Shown here: positions 25,677 to 35,186 of the stretch, piece after piece
Numbering within the stretch: position 1 is the stretch's first letter
Layout: each line of letters opens with the position of its first letter
NCBI RefSeq assembly: GCF_001310225.1
Contig: NZ_CP012898.1
Location: 62,001 to 126,000, forward strand
Direction of reading: 5' to 3'
Origin: Pseudalgibacter alginicilyticus
Lineage (GTDB): Bacteria; Bacteroidota; Bacteroidia; Flavobacteriales; Flavobacteriaceae
DNA length: 64,000 nt
Made by a program: the position numbers and the translations under genes
Notes under the pieces: model-generated
Databases searched by the model: none
What the model saw: only the letters and a program-made list of their open reading frames with translations
Told to the model about the DNA's origin: nothing

Positions 25677-26921
25677 ATGATTATTTCAGAACATATGTCA
25701 TCTCAACAGGCAATTGCGTTAGAAAATAAATATGGTTCAAATACCTACAAGCCACTTCCAGTAGTTTTAAGTAAAGGAGAAGGTGTTTTTGTTTGGGATG
25801 TAGATGGTAAAAAATATTATGATTTCTTGTCCGCTTATTCAGCTGTTAATCAAGGGCATTGTCATCCTAAAATAGTAAATGCTTTAACGCAGCAAGCACA
25901 AACTCTAACGTTAACTTCCCGGGCATTTTATAATAACATGTTGGGGCCTTACGAAAAATTTGCCTGTAACTATTTTGGGTTTGATAGATTATTGCCAATG
26001 AATTCAGGAGCCGAGGCCGTTGAAACAGCTATAAAAATTTGTAGAAAATGGGGGTATGAGGTTAAAGGTGTTAAAGAAAATGAAGCAAAAATAATTGTTT
26101 GCAATAAAAATTTTCATGGACGAACCACAACTATTGTATCTTTTTCAAATGATAAAATTGCCAATAATAATTTTGGACCTTATTCAAAAGGGTTTATAAA
26201 CATAGATTATGATGATTTGATTGCTCTTGAAGATACCTTGAAAAGCAATCCTAATATAACAGGTTTTTTAGTGGAACCTATTCAAGGAGAAGCAGGTGTT
26301 TATGTGCCATCTGAGGGTTATTTAGCAAAAGCAAAAGCTTTGTGTGAAGCATACCACGTGTTGTTTATTGCAGATGAAATTCAAACAGGTATTGCGCGAA
26401 CGGGTAAGTTGTTAGCTGTAGATCATGAAAGTGTAAAACCAGATATTTTAATTTTAGGTAAAGCATTGAGTGGAGGTGTGTACCCAGTAAGTGCAGTCTT
26501 GGCAAACAATAATATCATGGATGTTATGACACCTGGAACTCATGGCAGTACATTTGGTGGAAATCCATTAGCAGCAGCAGTTGCTATAGCAGCATTAAAA
26601 GTGGTTGAAGATGAAAAATTAGCAGATAAAGCTCAAACCCTTGGAGAGCTGTTTAGAAGTGAGTTAAACACCTATATTCAATCAAGTAGTATTGTTAGGT
26701 TGGTTAGAGGGAAAGGTTTGCTTAATGCCATTGTTATTAATGATTCAGAAGACAGTAAAACTGCTTGGAATATTTGTTTAGCTTTACGTGATCGAGGTTT
26801 ATTAGCTAAACCCACTCATGGAAATATTATTCGTTTTGCTCCACCTTTGGTAATAACAGAACCTCAATTATTAGATTGTGTTAGTATTATTATTGAAACC
26901 TTAAAGGGGTTTGAAACGTAG
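25677..26921 (+). CDS. rocD: ornithine-oxo-acid transaminase
   Basis: This 414-residue class III PLP aminotransferase has MNSGAEAVETAIK (cofactor phosphate region), FLVEPIQGEAGV, FIADEIQTGIARTG with the cofactor aspartate, and the Schiff-base lysine K262 in ILGKALSGG. It matches ornithine delta-aminotransferase, which makes glutamate-5-semialdehyde from ornithine. SAYSAVNQGHCHP and the overall length fit this class rather than acetylornithine aminotransferase, but substrate choice within class III is inferred. It stands alone beside an XRE-cupin regulator. Confidence 0.9.
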   Translation: MIISEHMSSQQAIALENKYGSNTYKPLPVVLSKGEGVFVWDVDGKKYYDFLSAYSAVNQGHCHPKIVNALTQQAQTLTLTSRAFYNNMLGPYEKFACNYFGFDRLLPMNSGAEAVETAIKICRKWGYEVKGVKENEAKIIVCNKNFHGRTTTIVSFSNDKIANNNFGPYSKGFINIDYDDLIALEDTLKSNPNITGFLVEPIQGEAGVYVPSEGYLAKAKALCEAYHVLFIADEIQTGIARTGKLLAVDHESVKPDILILGKALSGGVYPVSAVLANNNIMDVMTPGTHGSTFGGNPLAAAVAIAALKVVEDEKLADKAQTLGELFRSELNTYIQSSSIVRLVRGKGLLNAIVINDSEDSKTAWNICLALRDRGLLAKPTHGNIIRFAPPLVITEPQLLDCVSIIIETLKGFET

Positions 26922-26953
26922 AAAATGATATAAAAATATTGTTTAAAGTATTT

Positions 26954-27529
26954 TTAAAGGGTTTCTGAAAAAAGATATAGAATGAGCATAATACATTCTT
27001 TATTTGTTTTATTAACAGGGACATGAGGGATTTTGCCATTAAAATAAATGGAGTCCCCTTTTTTTACTTCCACCTCTTCATCATCAATAATGTAAGTACA
27101 TGAGCCTTTAAGAATATATTTGAATTCCCAAGCTTCAGTCACAACTTTTTCTCTTTTAGAGTTTGGCGAAATGGTTAAAATAGTAGCATCAAAGCCAATT
27201 GTATTTAAACTTTTGCTAAAAATATGAAAATATTCAAATCCTTTAGCATCAACTTCTTTTTCAATTAAATTCTGATCTTTTTTCTTTACATGAATATATT
27301 TAGCTCCCGCTTTTTTTTCAACGCCTTCAAAAAAGTTACTAGGGTTAACTTCTAAAGCATTGATTAATTCTAACAAAACAGGTAAAGAAGGTATGGTTCT
27401 CCCGTTTTCAATTCTGGAAATTAACCCATTGCTTACCCCCGCATTATCCGCTAATTTACTAATTGTCATAGCATTTTTCTTCCTAATTTTTTTAATGCGT
27501 TGTCCAATCCCTATTAAAAAATCATTCAT
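26954..27529 (-). CDS. XRE family regulator with cupin domain
   Basis: Using the ATG at 27529 the protein has about 191 residues. The N-terminal helix-turn-helix (RIKKIRKKNAMTISKLADNA and NGLISRIENGRTIPSLPVL) is followed by a cupin sensor domain (about residues 110-185, with WEFKYILKGSCTYIID). Such proteins repress amine or amino-acid catabolic genes in response to a small ligand. It is convergent with rocD, so control of rocD is possible but not shown. The frame runs back to 27613 without a better start. Confidence 0.85.
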   Translation of the reverse strand: MNDFLIGIGQRIKKIRKKNAMTISKLADNAGVSNGLISRIENGRTIPSLPVLLELINALEVNPSNFFEGVEKKAGAKYIHVKKKDQNLIEKEVDAKGFEYFHIFSKSLNTIGFDATILTISPNSKREKVVTEAWEFKYILKGSCTYIIDDEEVEVKKGDSIYFNGKIPHVPVNKTNKECIMLILYLFSETL

Positions 27530-27698
27530 GTTTGTTTTTATGTAGTTTTTCTTGCAATATAAATAATTTAAAAACACTGCAATATTTGAATTGGTAATAG
27601 AAACAATGAACATTTAGTTGTTTTTAAAATTCATTATATAAAAAAATATCCTCCTAATTTTTTAGAATAGAAGGATACTGCTATTAATCATTAAAAGT

Positions 27699-27887
27699 TT
27701 ATTTCCAAGATTCAATTTCATTTTTTAAATCTTGTTTTTTCTGTCCTGTTTTTTCTTGAAGATTACCCAACATTTCGTCGAATTTACCTTCAGAATAAGT
27801 TAGGTCATCGTCGGTAAGATTTCCATACTTTTGTTTTAACTTACCTTTAATTTGCTTCCATTTACCTTCTATTTGATCTTTATTCAT
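27699..27887 (-). CDS. CsbD family stress protein
   Basis: This 62-residue, highly charged protein begins MNKDQIEGKWKQIKGKLKQK, the CsbD signature, with LTDDDLTYSEGKFDEMLG after it. CsbD proteins accumulate in general stress responses; the mechanism is unknown. Its leader contains TTGAGTTAA on the minus strand (27947-27955), a word shared by other stress genes in this region. Confidence 0.93.
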   Translation of the reverse strand: MNKDQIEGKWKQIKGKLKQKYGNLTDDDLTYSEGKFDEMLGNLQEKTGQKKQDLKNEIESWK

Positions 27888-28092
27888 GATTTAAAATTTT
27901 TAAGTTAATAATTTGTAATAAAATTATAGGAACAAAATCTTTTTCATTAACTCAAAAAAATAATTTCTTAATGCAATAGTAAAAGTCTATTTTGGATTGG
28001 AGTTAATAATAAATGTGATTAGGTTAAGTAGCTTAGACTTTTATTATAAAATTTGAATTATAAATTACAGATTTTAATTAAAAAATAGAGTT

Positions 28093-28332
28093 ATGGACAT
28101 TCCAAGTGTAAAAAACGAAGATCAATATGAAGCACTTCGAGAGAAAGGTTATAGCAAACAAAAATCAGCAAGAATAGCCAATACCCCTAATGCAGGCCAA
28201 AAAGGGGGTAAAGCCAAAGCCTATGAAAAATGGACAAAAAAGGATTTGTATGAACAGGCAAGAAATGTAGGTATTGATGGACGATCTAAAATGAATAAAG
28301 CTGAGCTTATTTATGCCTTAAGAAATAACTAA
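28093..28332 (+). CDS. Rho N-terminal/SAP-like small stress protein
   Basis: This 79-residue basic protein begins with a KNEDQYEALREKGYSKQKSA helix pair (a ChaB/DUF7218-like segment). It ends with WTKKDLYEQARNVGIDGRSK and MNKAELIYALRNN, a helix-extended loop-helix of the Rho N-terminal/SAP type that can bind nucleic acid. It is the first gene before the AI-2E family permease, 25 bases upstream. Flavobacteria often carry such genes among stress proteins. Confidence 0.8.
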   Translation: MDIPSVKNEDQYEALREKGYSKQKSARIANTPNAGQKGGKAKAYEKWTKKDLYEQARNVGIDGRSKMNKAELIYALRNN

Positions 28333-28357
28333 TTACCTTTATTTATAAATCAATGAA

Positions 28358-29377
28358 ATGAATATAATAAACCCAAAAATAATACGTCAAATATTTTCGC
28401 TGCTATTAATAATTCTAATGGGAAGCTTAATTTTTAGAGAAATGATACCATACTTTTCAGGTATTTTAGGAGCTATTACTCTGTTTATATTATTAAAAGG
28501 ACTAATGAATACACTGGAAAAGAAAGGTTGGAATCCTAACATGGCAGCTGGATTACTTTTGTTTTTATCTTTTATATCTATTTTGCTTCCCATAGCAGGA
28601 GCCGTGATAATGTTGGGTGATAAAATTGGTAATGCAACTCAAAATTCTGAAAAAGTTATAAATGCTATTAAAGCGAAATCAGAAGAGTGGGAACACTACC
28701 TGGGGTACAATATTACAGATCAAATAGATGCTACCTCAATTTCAGAAGGCGTAACCAAAAGCATTACTAATATTTTAGGAGGTACTTTTAGTACTTTTGT
28801 TGCTATTTCAATTATGTATTTTTTACTTTTTTACATGTTAACAAATCGTAAGCAACTTAAAGAAACATTGGTTGATTATATTCCCATTGACAAGGACAAT
28901 ATTAAAACTTTAGGTATAGAAATTAATGAGATGGTTCGCTCAAACGCATTGGGTATTCCTTTGGTGGCCATAGCTCAAGGGCTTGTTTCTTTAATAGGTT
29001 TTATAATATTTGGTGTTGAAAGTCCCTTTTTTTGGGCTGTTGTTGTAACTATTGGTTCTATGATTCCATTTGTTGGAAATTTTCTTGGAACCATTCCAGT
29101 ATTTATATTGGCTCTTTCTAATGGAGATACATTGCAAGCATGGGGTGTGCTATTATACGGTATTGTTGTTGTTGGTCTTACAGATAATATTATCCGTTTA
29201 TATGTATTAAAAAAATTAGATAATGTTCATCCTTTAATAACATTAATAGGGGTTATTATTGGAATTCCACTTTTTGGTTTTATAGGTTTGGTTTTTGGCC
29301 CGCTGTTAATCAGTCTGTTCATGTTAGTGGTTCGAATTTATAAAAAAGAATTTGGTAAAGAATGTAACAGGCTCTAA
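28358..29377 (+). CDS. AI-2E family transporter
   Basis: This 339-residue membrane protein has about eight hydrophobic segments. The family's central soluble segment precedes WAVVVTIGSMIPFVGNFLGT, and the C-terminal end contains GIPLFGFIGLVFGPLL, both diagnostic of AI-2E/TqsA permeases. Members range from signal exporters to sodium-proton antiporters, so the substrate is open. It follows the Rho-N protein gene by 25 bases, probably in one transcript. Confidence 0.9.
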   Translation: MNIINPKIIRQIFSLLLIILMGSLIFREMIPYFSGILGAITLFILLKGLMNTLEKKGWNPNMAAGLLLFLSFISILLPIAGAVIMLGDKIGNATQNSEKVINAIKAKSEEWEHYLGYNITDQIDATSISEGVTKSITNILGGTFSTFVAISIMYFLLFYMLTNRKQLKETLVDYIPIDKDNIKTLGIEINEMVRSNALGIPLVAIAQGLVSLIGFIIFGVESPFFWAVVVTIGSMIPFVGNFLGTIPVFILALSNGDTLQAWGVLLYGIVVVGLTDNIIRLYVLKKLDNVHPLITLIGVIIGIPLFGFIGLVFGPLLISLFMLVVRIYKKEFGKECNRL

Positions 29378-29666
29378 ATTTCATTCTTTCGTTTTTATAT
29401 AAAACTAGTATCTAAAATTAAGTTTTCTGTTTAAAATCATTGTAAGCAGTATTTAAGTTTAGCCATTAATCTATTCACATATTATTAGGCAAACGTTATT
29501 TATTGTTGAGGTTAGCGTATTTAATTTATCAAGTTAATAATATGTTGGTTTACGTTAAAAGTTAACTGAATTATCAATTAACTTAACCTATCATGAATTT
29601 GTAGTTATTGAAAAGCAATTAACCACAAAATGCATGTAGTGATAACAATTTTAAAATATAAATATT

Positions 29667-30308
29667 ATGAAAATAGGAGTTATAGGAAGTGGAAATATAG
29701 GAGGTAATTTAGGGAAACATTGGAGTAAGGTAGGACATCAAGTTTTGTTTAGTTCAAGACACCCAAAAAACCTCAAAAGTTTGGTTAATGAATCTGGTAA
29801 AAATGCTAAAGCGGTATCAGTAGCAGACGCTTTTATAGCCAATGCAGATGTTTATTTATTGGCCGTACCATTTAATGCTATTGGAGAAATAGCAGAATTA
29901 TATGCAGGTGAGTATCGTGATAAAGTAATTATTGATGCTACAAATCCATATCCACAAAGAGATGGCGCTCTTGCACAAAAAGTTATTGAAGCAAATTATA
30001 ATGCTTCAGAATATACCGCAATGAAATTTGGTACAGCAAAAACAGTTAAGGCATTTAATACGATACAGGCAGAACATTTAAAAAATGACGCTTTTAAAAC
30101 CTATAATAAGCTAACTATTCCGTTTGCAGCTCAAGATGAAGAAGGTAGGAGTGTAGGAAAACAACTTATTGAAGATATAGGATTTGATACCCTGTATATT
30201 GGAAATTTAAGTGATACAAATATTATGGATCCTCATAAAGCTATTTATGGAAAAGCTCTCCAGAAAGATGAGTTGAAAGCATTGGTGGATGCCACTAAAT
30301 TATCTTAA
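29667..30308 (+). CDS. NADPH-dependent F420 reductase-like oxidoreductase
   Basis: This 213-residue protein has a Rossmann nucleotide site GSGNIGG (G7, G9, G12) at the N-terminus with SSRHPKNL after the second strand, suiting NADP. ATNPYPQRDGAL and VKAFNTIQAEHL match the F420-dependent NADP reductase-like family. Flavobacteria are not known to make F420, so a different substrate is likely. It is transcribed alone after a 289-base gap rich in GTTAA words. Confidence 0.85.
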   Translation: MKIGVIGSGNIGGNLGKHWSKVGHQVLFSSRHPKNLKSLVNESGKNAKAVSVADAFIANADVYLLAVPFNAIGEIAELYAGEYRDKVIIDATNPYPQRDGALAQKVIEANYNASEYTAMKFGTAKTVKAFNTIQAEHLKNDAFKTYNKLTIPFAAQDEEGRSVGKQLIEDIGFDTLYIGNLSDTNIMDPHKAIYGKALQKDELKALVDATKLS

Positions 30309-30498
30309 TAAATGAGTTTATACTACCTGCTATTCAGTTTCGTAAATAAAAAATGAATAGAGCTAAATACCATAGCATTTGGGTCAATATCTCTATAGTT
30401 TTTTTTGCAAATTTGATGTTCACATGGTGTATGTAATAGATGAATTTTTAATTAATGATATACCTTAAATAAATAATTTAATATTAAAATATAAAGAC

Positions 30499-30840
30499 AT
30501 GGAAAATGAATTTGCTAAGCATGAAAAAGATTTTATAAAAATTTATCAAGAAAAGGGGTTTACAGCTAATTTTCATGCTAAAAATGGAAAACTCATAAAT
30601 AGTGAAACGAAAGAGGACTATGCACCTCATGATATATTTATTGTTGCAGAACATCGCTATGAAGGTATGAGTGACCCTTCTGATTTATCTATTCTTTATA
30701 TTATAAAAACAAGTCATGGTGAAAAAGGTACATTTTTGTTAGGTTATGGTCCTAGTGCTGATTTGGAAGTGGCAGAATTTTTTAAGAAAATACCAGAGAG
30801 CAATGTTTCTAATGCTGAAAATGTTACTAATAAAAAATAA
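30499..30840 (+). CDS. small conserved hypothetical protein
   Basis: This 113-residue acidic protein contains EDYAPHDIFIVAEHRYEGMSD and HGEKGTFLLGYGPSADLEV. I recognise it as a small flavobacterial family sometimes labelled phosphoribosylpyrophosphate synthetase; that label cannot be right, because it has no PRPP-binding loop and is one third of the length. It has no signal peptide and no membrane segment. Its position among stress genes suggests a stress role. A weak 7-base hairpin follows the stop. Confidence 0.75.
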   Translation: MENEFAKHEKDFIKIYQEKGFTANFHAKNGKLINSETKEDYAPHDIFIVAEHRYEGMSDPSDLSILYIIKTSHGEKGTFLLGYGPSADLEVAEFFKKIPESNVSNAENVTNKK

Positions 30841-31180
30841 TATCTCTTATCAATTAGATATTTTTAAGTCATAATAAATTATATTTCAAAAATCATAATT
30901 TATTTATCATGCTCATTTAATAGGTTTTATAAGTTATTATAATATAGAATAAAACGTTTTATTTATCAAATTAAAGTTATACCTTTCATACTATAAAAGT
31001 TTTGATGTGAAATGATTTTTTCAATAAAAAAAAACACCAATATTTTACATCATGCTTTTTTAAGAGTCTAGCTTTTTTATTTACATATTTCGTCTGCTCT
31101 TTGTAGTAATAGTGCAGATTGTGTGAAATATTTTTACGATAAAGCAATATGTTAAATTAAACTTTACACACAATAAATAA
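30841..31180. other. gene-free leader region before the response regulator gene
   Basis: These 340 bases have no supported gene. They hold a weak hairpin at the stop of the upstream gene (AATATCT/AGATATT, 30839-30862, then T), an inverted repeat AATAAATTAT/ATAATTTATT (30873-30882, 30895-30904), and a larger two-part hairpin at 31085-31131 ending in a T-run. The promoter of the response regulator must lie here. Confidence 0.5.
31085..31135 (+). other. two-part hairpin with T-run in the response regulator leader
   Basis: ATATTTC (31085-31091) pairs with GAAATAT (31125-31131), and inside it TCTGC (31093-31097) pairs with GCAGA (31114-31118). Five T end the structure, 46 bases before the ATG. 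It looks like a leader attenuator or a terminator of a short transcript; which of these is inference. Confidence 0.35.
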
Positions 31181-31627
31181 ATGAGCGATACTATATATAA
31201 GGTGATTTTAACAGATGATGATGAGGATGATAGGATGTTATTTAGCGAAGCTTTAGAAGAGATATCTTTACAAACTTCATTGTCTCTTTTTAAACATGGT
31301 CAGGAATTGTTAGATTATCTTTTTCAGCCAAACGTAGAACTTCCAAATTTAATTTTTTTAGATATAAATATGCCTAAAGTGAATGGCATTCAGTGTTTAA
31401 CGGAAATTCGTAGCAACCCCAAATTAAAAGATTTATTTATAGCAATGTATTCCACTTCTTCTTCAGAAAAAGATATTGAAGATTCTTATTTAAAAGGGGC
31501 CAATATTTATATAAATAAACCAAGTTGTTTTACTAAATTATGTGAAATGGTTGAGAAAACTCTTAAAATTAATTGGGTAATTCATACTTCTAATTTAAAT
31601 AAAGAAACTTTTATATTTCGTATTTAA
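31181..31627 (+). CDS. single-domain response regulator
   Basis: This 148-residue protein is a CheY-like receiver only: acidic pocket TDDDEDD near the N-terminus, phospho-acceptor D61 in FLDINMPKVNG, T/S in MYSTSSSEKD and the conserved K in INKPSC. There is no output domain, so it must act by protein interaction or in a phosphorelay. The histidine kinase gene starts 3 bases after its stop, so the two should be partners. Confidence 0.92.
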   Translation: MSDTIYKVILTDDDEDDRMLFSEALEEISLQTSLSLFKHGQELLDYLFQPNVELPNLIFLDINMPKVNGIQCLTEIRSNPKLKDLFIAMYSTSSSEKDIEDSYLKGANIYINKPSCFTKLCEMVEKTLKINWVIHTSNLNKETFIFRI

Positions 31628-31630
31628 AAT

Positions 31631-34231
31631 ATGAATTTTAAGCAGTTATATACTTCTTCAAAAACTTATATAGTCTTACTATTTGCTGCAATAATAATGT
31701 TGTTGGTTACCACAAGTATCACTTACCGACAAATTATGTTAACACAACAATCTGCTGATAAGGTAGTACATACTTTGCAAGTTTACAATGTTATAGCAGA
31801 TTTAACGACTCATTTTACTAAAGCTCAATCAGAAGAATTTAGGGAAGATTTATTAAACCATAAAAATCCAAATACTGTTTTTGACTCTTATAAGTTAGAA
31901 GGCAAATCTATAATAGATACTTTAAAAGTACTAACAAAAGACAATACTTTACATTCAGCACGTATTAAGCCATTAGAATCATTATTAGATAAACTTTACA
32001 GCTTACTTATTGATTTAGATTCTGTTGATTATCAGGATAGTGAAGATACTATTTTAACAAATCAATCACAGAAGGCAAAAATTAATAATACATTAGTTGA
32101 AATAAAAAGCATAAAAGATAGAATGCTCTCGGATGAAAATCGCTTAATGAATGAAAGGAAAGTAACCTATATTTCGCATAAATCTTTTACGCCTAATATG
32201 CTTTTAATATTGGCTTTTTTTGCCTTATTTGTGTTTGTTATTTCATTTTTTAGGATTTATAATAACAAGTTGAAAGTCCGGAAGTCTGAAGCTTTTTTAA
32301 AAAGTGTGTTAGCAACAACCGATAATATTGTTAATTATTATGAACCTATATTTGATACTAATAATAAGATAATTGATTTTAAAATTATATACGCGAATGA
32401 TTGCAATCGTGATTATTTAGGGCTTGAACCAGATGATATAATGGAGAAAACAGTATTAAATGTTTATCCTTTACATACATCATTAAATGAGATAGAGGAA
32501 TTAATAGACGCTTATGAAAATAAGGACAAAGTTATTTTTGATAGACAAATATTTGTTGAAGAAAAGAAAATGTGGTTTCATTCTTTAGCAACACCTCTTG
32601 TTGATGGTGTTTTGGTTACTTCTCGTAATTCTACTGCAGATGAAGAATCAAAGGAAATGGAATTGGCGCTTAAAAATCGATTGGAAAATCAAAATCTAAT
32701 GTTGTTAGACAATCGGGCCTTTCTAACTAACATTTTTAAAAGTATTTCACATATAGTGATGCATTATAAAAGTATTAGAGAACAGAGTGGTAAGATTATT
32801 GACTTTGAGGTGTTATTTGTTAATGACAAAATTAGCCCCGTAACAGGTGATATTCCAGATGATATTAAAAATAAAAAATTATCGGAGGTCTTTCCAAATA
32901 CGTTTAATTCTGGAGTTTTTGAGCATTTAGTGAGTGCTGTTGAAAATGACAAAGCTGAAGAATATGAAGTTCCTTTTACTAAAAATGGTCAGATACATTG
33001 GTTTAAGGCTACAGCTATTAAATTAGGTGATGGTGTTACTATTACCATTAGAGATGTTACTGAGGAAAAAGAAAAAGCAAATGAATTAGTAAACCTGAAT
33101 GAGCAACTGGTTATACAGAACTCCATTTTAACGGAAGCTGAACGCATTGCTAAAATTGGTAATTTTATTTGGTATTTGGATACTGGTGTTTCTGAAATTT
33201 CAGATAATTTTTATTTAATGTTAGGTTGTAAAATAAAAGAGTTTGAACCTTCATTAGATAAATACAGAGAGTTTGTACATCCAGAAGACTTAAATCAATA
33301 TGATAGCGTTGGTGCAAAAGTGCTAACAGAACAAGAAATAACCGAGTATACTTATCGTGTAATAACCAAACAAAATACCATAAAACATTTTAAAACCAAT
33401 GGCCAATTTATAAATAAAAATGGAAAAAGGGTCATGATTGGCGTTGTGCAAGATGTAACTGAAAGTATTCAGGCTGAAGCCATGTTGTTAAAAAGTAATT
33501 TGGAATTAAAAAATAAAAATAATGAACTTGAATCATTTAACCGTGTGGCAAGTCATGATTTACAAGAACCTTTAAGAAAAATTCAATTATTTGCCCTAAG
33601 AATAAAGGATACAGAGGCTGATAATTTTTCAGATAGAAGTGCAGATTATTTTGGAAAAGTAATTAAAGCGGTTAGTAGAATGCAATCACTGATAGAGAAT
33701 TTGCTTACCTATTCTAAAATTAATGTCAGTAAAAAAGATTTTGAAAAAGTAGATTTGAATCATGTATTTGATAAAGTAAAAGAAGATTTAACGAGTAACA
33801 TTGGCAATACCTATTATACAGAGATTGTTTCGGATAAACTACCAAAAATTATGGGAGTAACATTTCAAATGGATCAGTTGTTTACTAACTTAATAAGTAA
33901 TGCTATAAAGTATAAGCGAGTGGATGAAGTGCCTAAAATTAAAATTCATTATGCTAAGGTATCAGCCACAGAAATGCCTGATTTTATTCCTAAAGCATTT
34001 AAGCAATACCATAAAATATCATTTATAGATAATGGTATAGGTTTTAAACAACAGTATGCCGAAAAAATATTTGAGGTATTTCAACGTTTGCATCAAAAAA
34101 ATGAATATTCAGGCACAGGTATAGGTTTAGCAATATGTAAAAAAATTGTAGAAAACCATAGTGGCTATATAACTGCAAAAGGAACTGAAAATATTGGAGC
34201 ACAATTTGATGTGTATCTACCCGAGCAATAA
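31631..34231 (+). CDS. multi-PAS sensor histidine kinase
   Basis: This 866-residue kinase has an N-terminal membrane helix (about residues 13-32), an extracytoplasmic helical sensor of about 150 residues, a second membrane helix (about 189-207), three PAS-type domains (about 220-335, 365-485 and 500-620) and a HisKA domain. The H-box is RVASHDLQEPLRK with phospho-accepting H642. The HATPase has NLISNAIKYK, DNGIGF and GTGIGLAICKKI. It resembles bacteriophytochrome-like and other flavobacterial PAS kinases without an own receiver; the lone receiver 3 bases upstream probably serves it. Confidence 0.92.
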   Translation: MNFKQLYTSSKTYIVLLFAAIIMLLVTTSITYRQIMLTQQSADKVVHTLQVYNVIADLTTHFTKAQSEEFREDLLNHKNPNTVFDSYKLEGKSIIDTLKVLTKDNTLHSARIKPLESLLDKLYSLLIDLDSVDYQDSEDTILTNQSQKAKINNTLVEIKSIKDRMLSDENRLMNERKVTYISHKSFTPNMLLILAFFALFVFVISFFRIYNNKLKVRKSEAFLKSVLATTDNIVNYYEPIFDTNNKIIDFKIIYANDCNRDYLGLEPDDIMEKTVLNVYPLHTSLNEIEELIDAYENKDKVIFDRQIFVEEKKMWFHSLATPLVDGVLVTSRNSTADEESKEMELALKNRLENQNLMLLDNRAFLTNIFKSISHIVMHYKSIREQSGKIIDFEVLFVNDKISPVTGDIPDDIKNKKLSEVFPNTFNSGVFEHLVSAVENDKAEEYEVPFTKNGQIHWFKATAIKLGDGVTITIRDVTEEKEKANELVNLNEQLVIQNSILTEAERIAKIGNFIWYLDTGVSEISDNFYLMLGCKIKEFEPSLDKYREFVHPEDLNQYDSVGAKVLTEQEITEYTYRVITKQNTIKHFKTNGQFINKNGKRVMIGVVQDVTESIQAEAMLLKSNLELKNKNNELESFNRVASHDLQEPLRKIQLFALRIKDTEADNFSDRSADYFGKVIKAVSRMQSLIENLLTYSKINVSKKDFEKVDLNHVFDKVKEDLTSNIGNTYYTEIVSDKLPKIMGVTFQMDQLFTNLISNAIKYKRVDEVPKIKIHYAKVSATEMPDFIPKAFKQYHKISFIDNGIGFKQQYAEKIFEVFQRLHQKNEYSGTGIGLAICKKIVENHSGYITAKGTENIGAQFDVYLPEQ

Positions 34232-34376
34232 CTTTTTTGCTTAATATATCATTTTAAATAAATTCTATTTGGTTAAGAATTAATCTATTGGGTTAAAATT
34301 TTTTTCTATTGAGAAAAAAAACGTCGTGGCATTATTTTATTTTAGAAATAATAAATATTAATCTAAATTATAGAGT

Positions 34377-34694
34377 ATGGTACGTAGTTATGAAAGTTGT
34401 ATTAAGGCTTGTCAGCAATGCATTATAGATTGTCAAAAATGTCTTTCAGAAATGATGGGAAAGGAAAGCGGAAACGATTGCCCCAAATGTTGTATGCTTT
34501 GTGTGGATGCATGTTTGATTTGTATCAAATTTATGATTGCTGATAATTTATTCACGAAAAAATATTGTGGGTTATGTGCTGAAATTTGTGAGTGGTGCGC
34601 AGAACAGTGCCAGCAGCATGCTCATGAACATTGTAAAGTTTGTGCAGCTTCTTGTATAGCTTGTGCACAGGAATGCCGAGTACATATGGCCTAA
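34377..34694 (+). CDS. cysteine-rich four-helix-bundle copper-binding protein (DUF326)
   Basis: This 105-residue protein contains 21 cysteines in a CxxxCxxC-like spacing along each helix (SCIKACQQCIIDC, CCMLCVDACLIC, CGLCAEICEWC, CKVCAASCIACAQEC), plus a histidine patch QQHAHEHC. This matches the DUF326/Csp copper-storage type, which packs many Cu(I) ions inside a four-helix bundle. There is no signal peptide, so it is cytosolic. TTGGGTTAA at 34288 in the leader is shared with other stress genes. A PNPOx-like gene follows after 31 bases. Confidence 0.88.
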   Translation: MVRSYESCIKACQQCIIDCQKCLSEMMGKESGNDCPKCCMLCVDACLICIKFMIADNLFTKKYCGLCAEICEWCAEQCQQHAHEHCKVCAASCIACAQECRVHMA

Positions 34695-34725
34695 AATAAG
34701 TTATTAAAAAAAAAAGTAATAAAAG

Positions 34726-35163
34726 ATGAATACTAATAAATATAATATAAAAGGCAAAGAAAAATTAGAAAAAATAAGCAAGCTTATACAGGAACCTAAA
34801 GTGGTTATGCTGTTAACAGCATTAAATAAAACCCCTGTTTCGGTTAGCCCAATGACTATTCAAGAGATAGATGAACAAGGTGATATTTGGTTTTTTTCTT
34901 CAAAAGAGAGTAGTCATTTTACAGACATTGAGTTTGATAATAAAGTGCAGATTATATATGTTGATAATACCAATCAAACGTATATTTCTATGTATGGGAA
35001 TGCAACTCATATTGTTGATAAAATGAAGGTAGTTGAATTGTGGAATTCAGAGATGAACAATTGGTTTGATGATAAAGATGATTCTAATTTAGTGTTACTG
35101 AATGTAAATATTGACACCGCTCATTACTGGAATTCAAATGATAAAAGATTGGTATCTTTTTAA
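34726..35163 (+). CDS. pyridoxamine 5'-phosphate oxidase family (general stress protein 26-like)
   Basis: This 145-residue split-barrel flavin-binding protein contains IWFFSSKESSHFTDIEFDNK and VQIIYVDNTNQTYISMYGNA, the pattern of the general stress protein 26/PNPOx-like family. Flavin binding is expected; the substrate is unknown and it is not the vitamin B6 enzyme itself, which is longer. It follows the copper-binding protein gene by 31 bases, likely in one operon. It is convergent with the second response regulator. Confidence 0.87.
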   Translation: MNTNKYNIKGKEKLEKISKLIQEPKVVMLLTALNKTPVSVSPMTIQEIDEQGDIWFFSSKESSHFTDIEFDNKVQIIYVDNTNQTYISMYGNATHIVDKMKVVELWNSEMNNWFDDKDDSNLVLLNVNIDTAHYWNSNDKRLVSF

Positions 35164-35186
35164 AAAAAGAATATTCGGGGTATTAA

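Noticed and set aside
30499-30840. phosphoribosylpyrophosphate synthetase
   Set aside because: It is only 113 residues long and lacks the PRPP and ATP binding loops; the name is probably a propagated misannotation.
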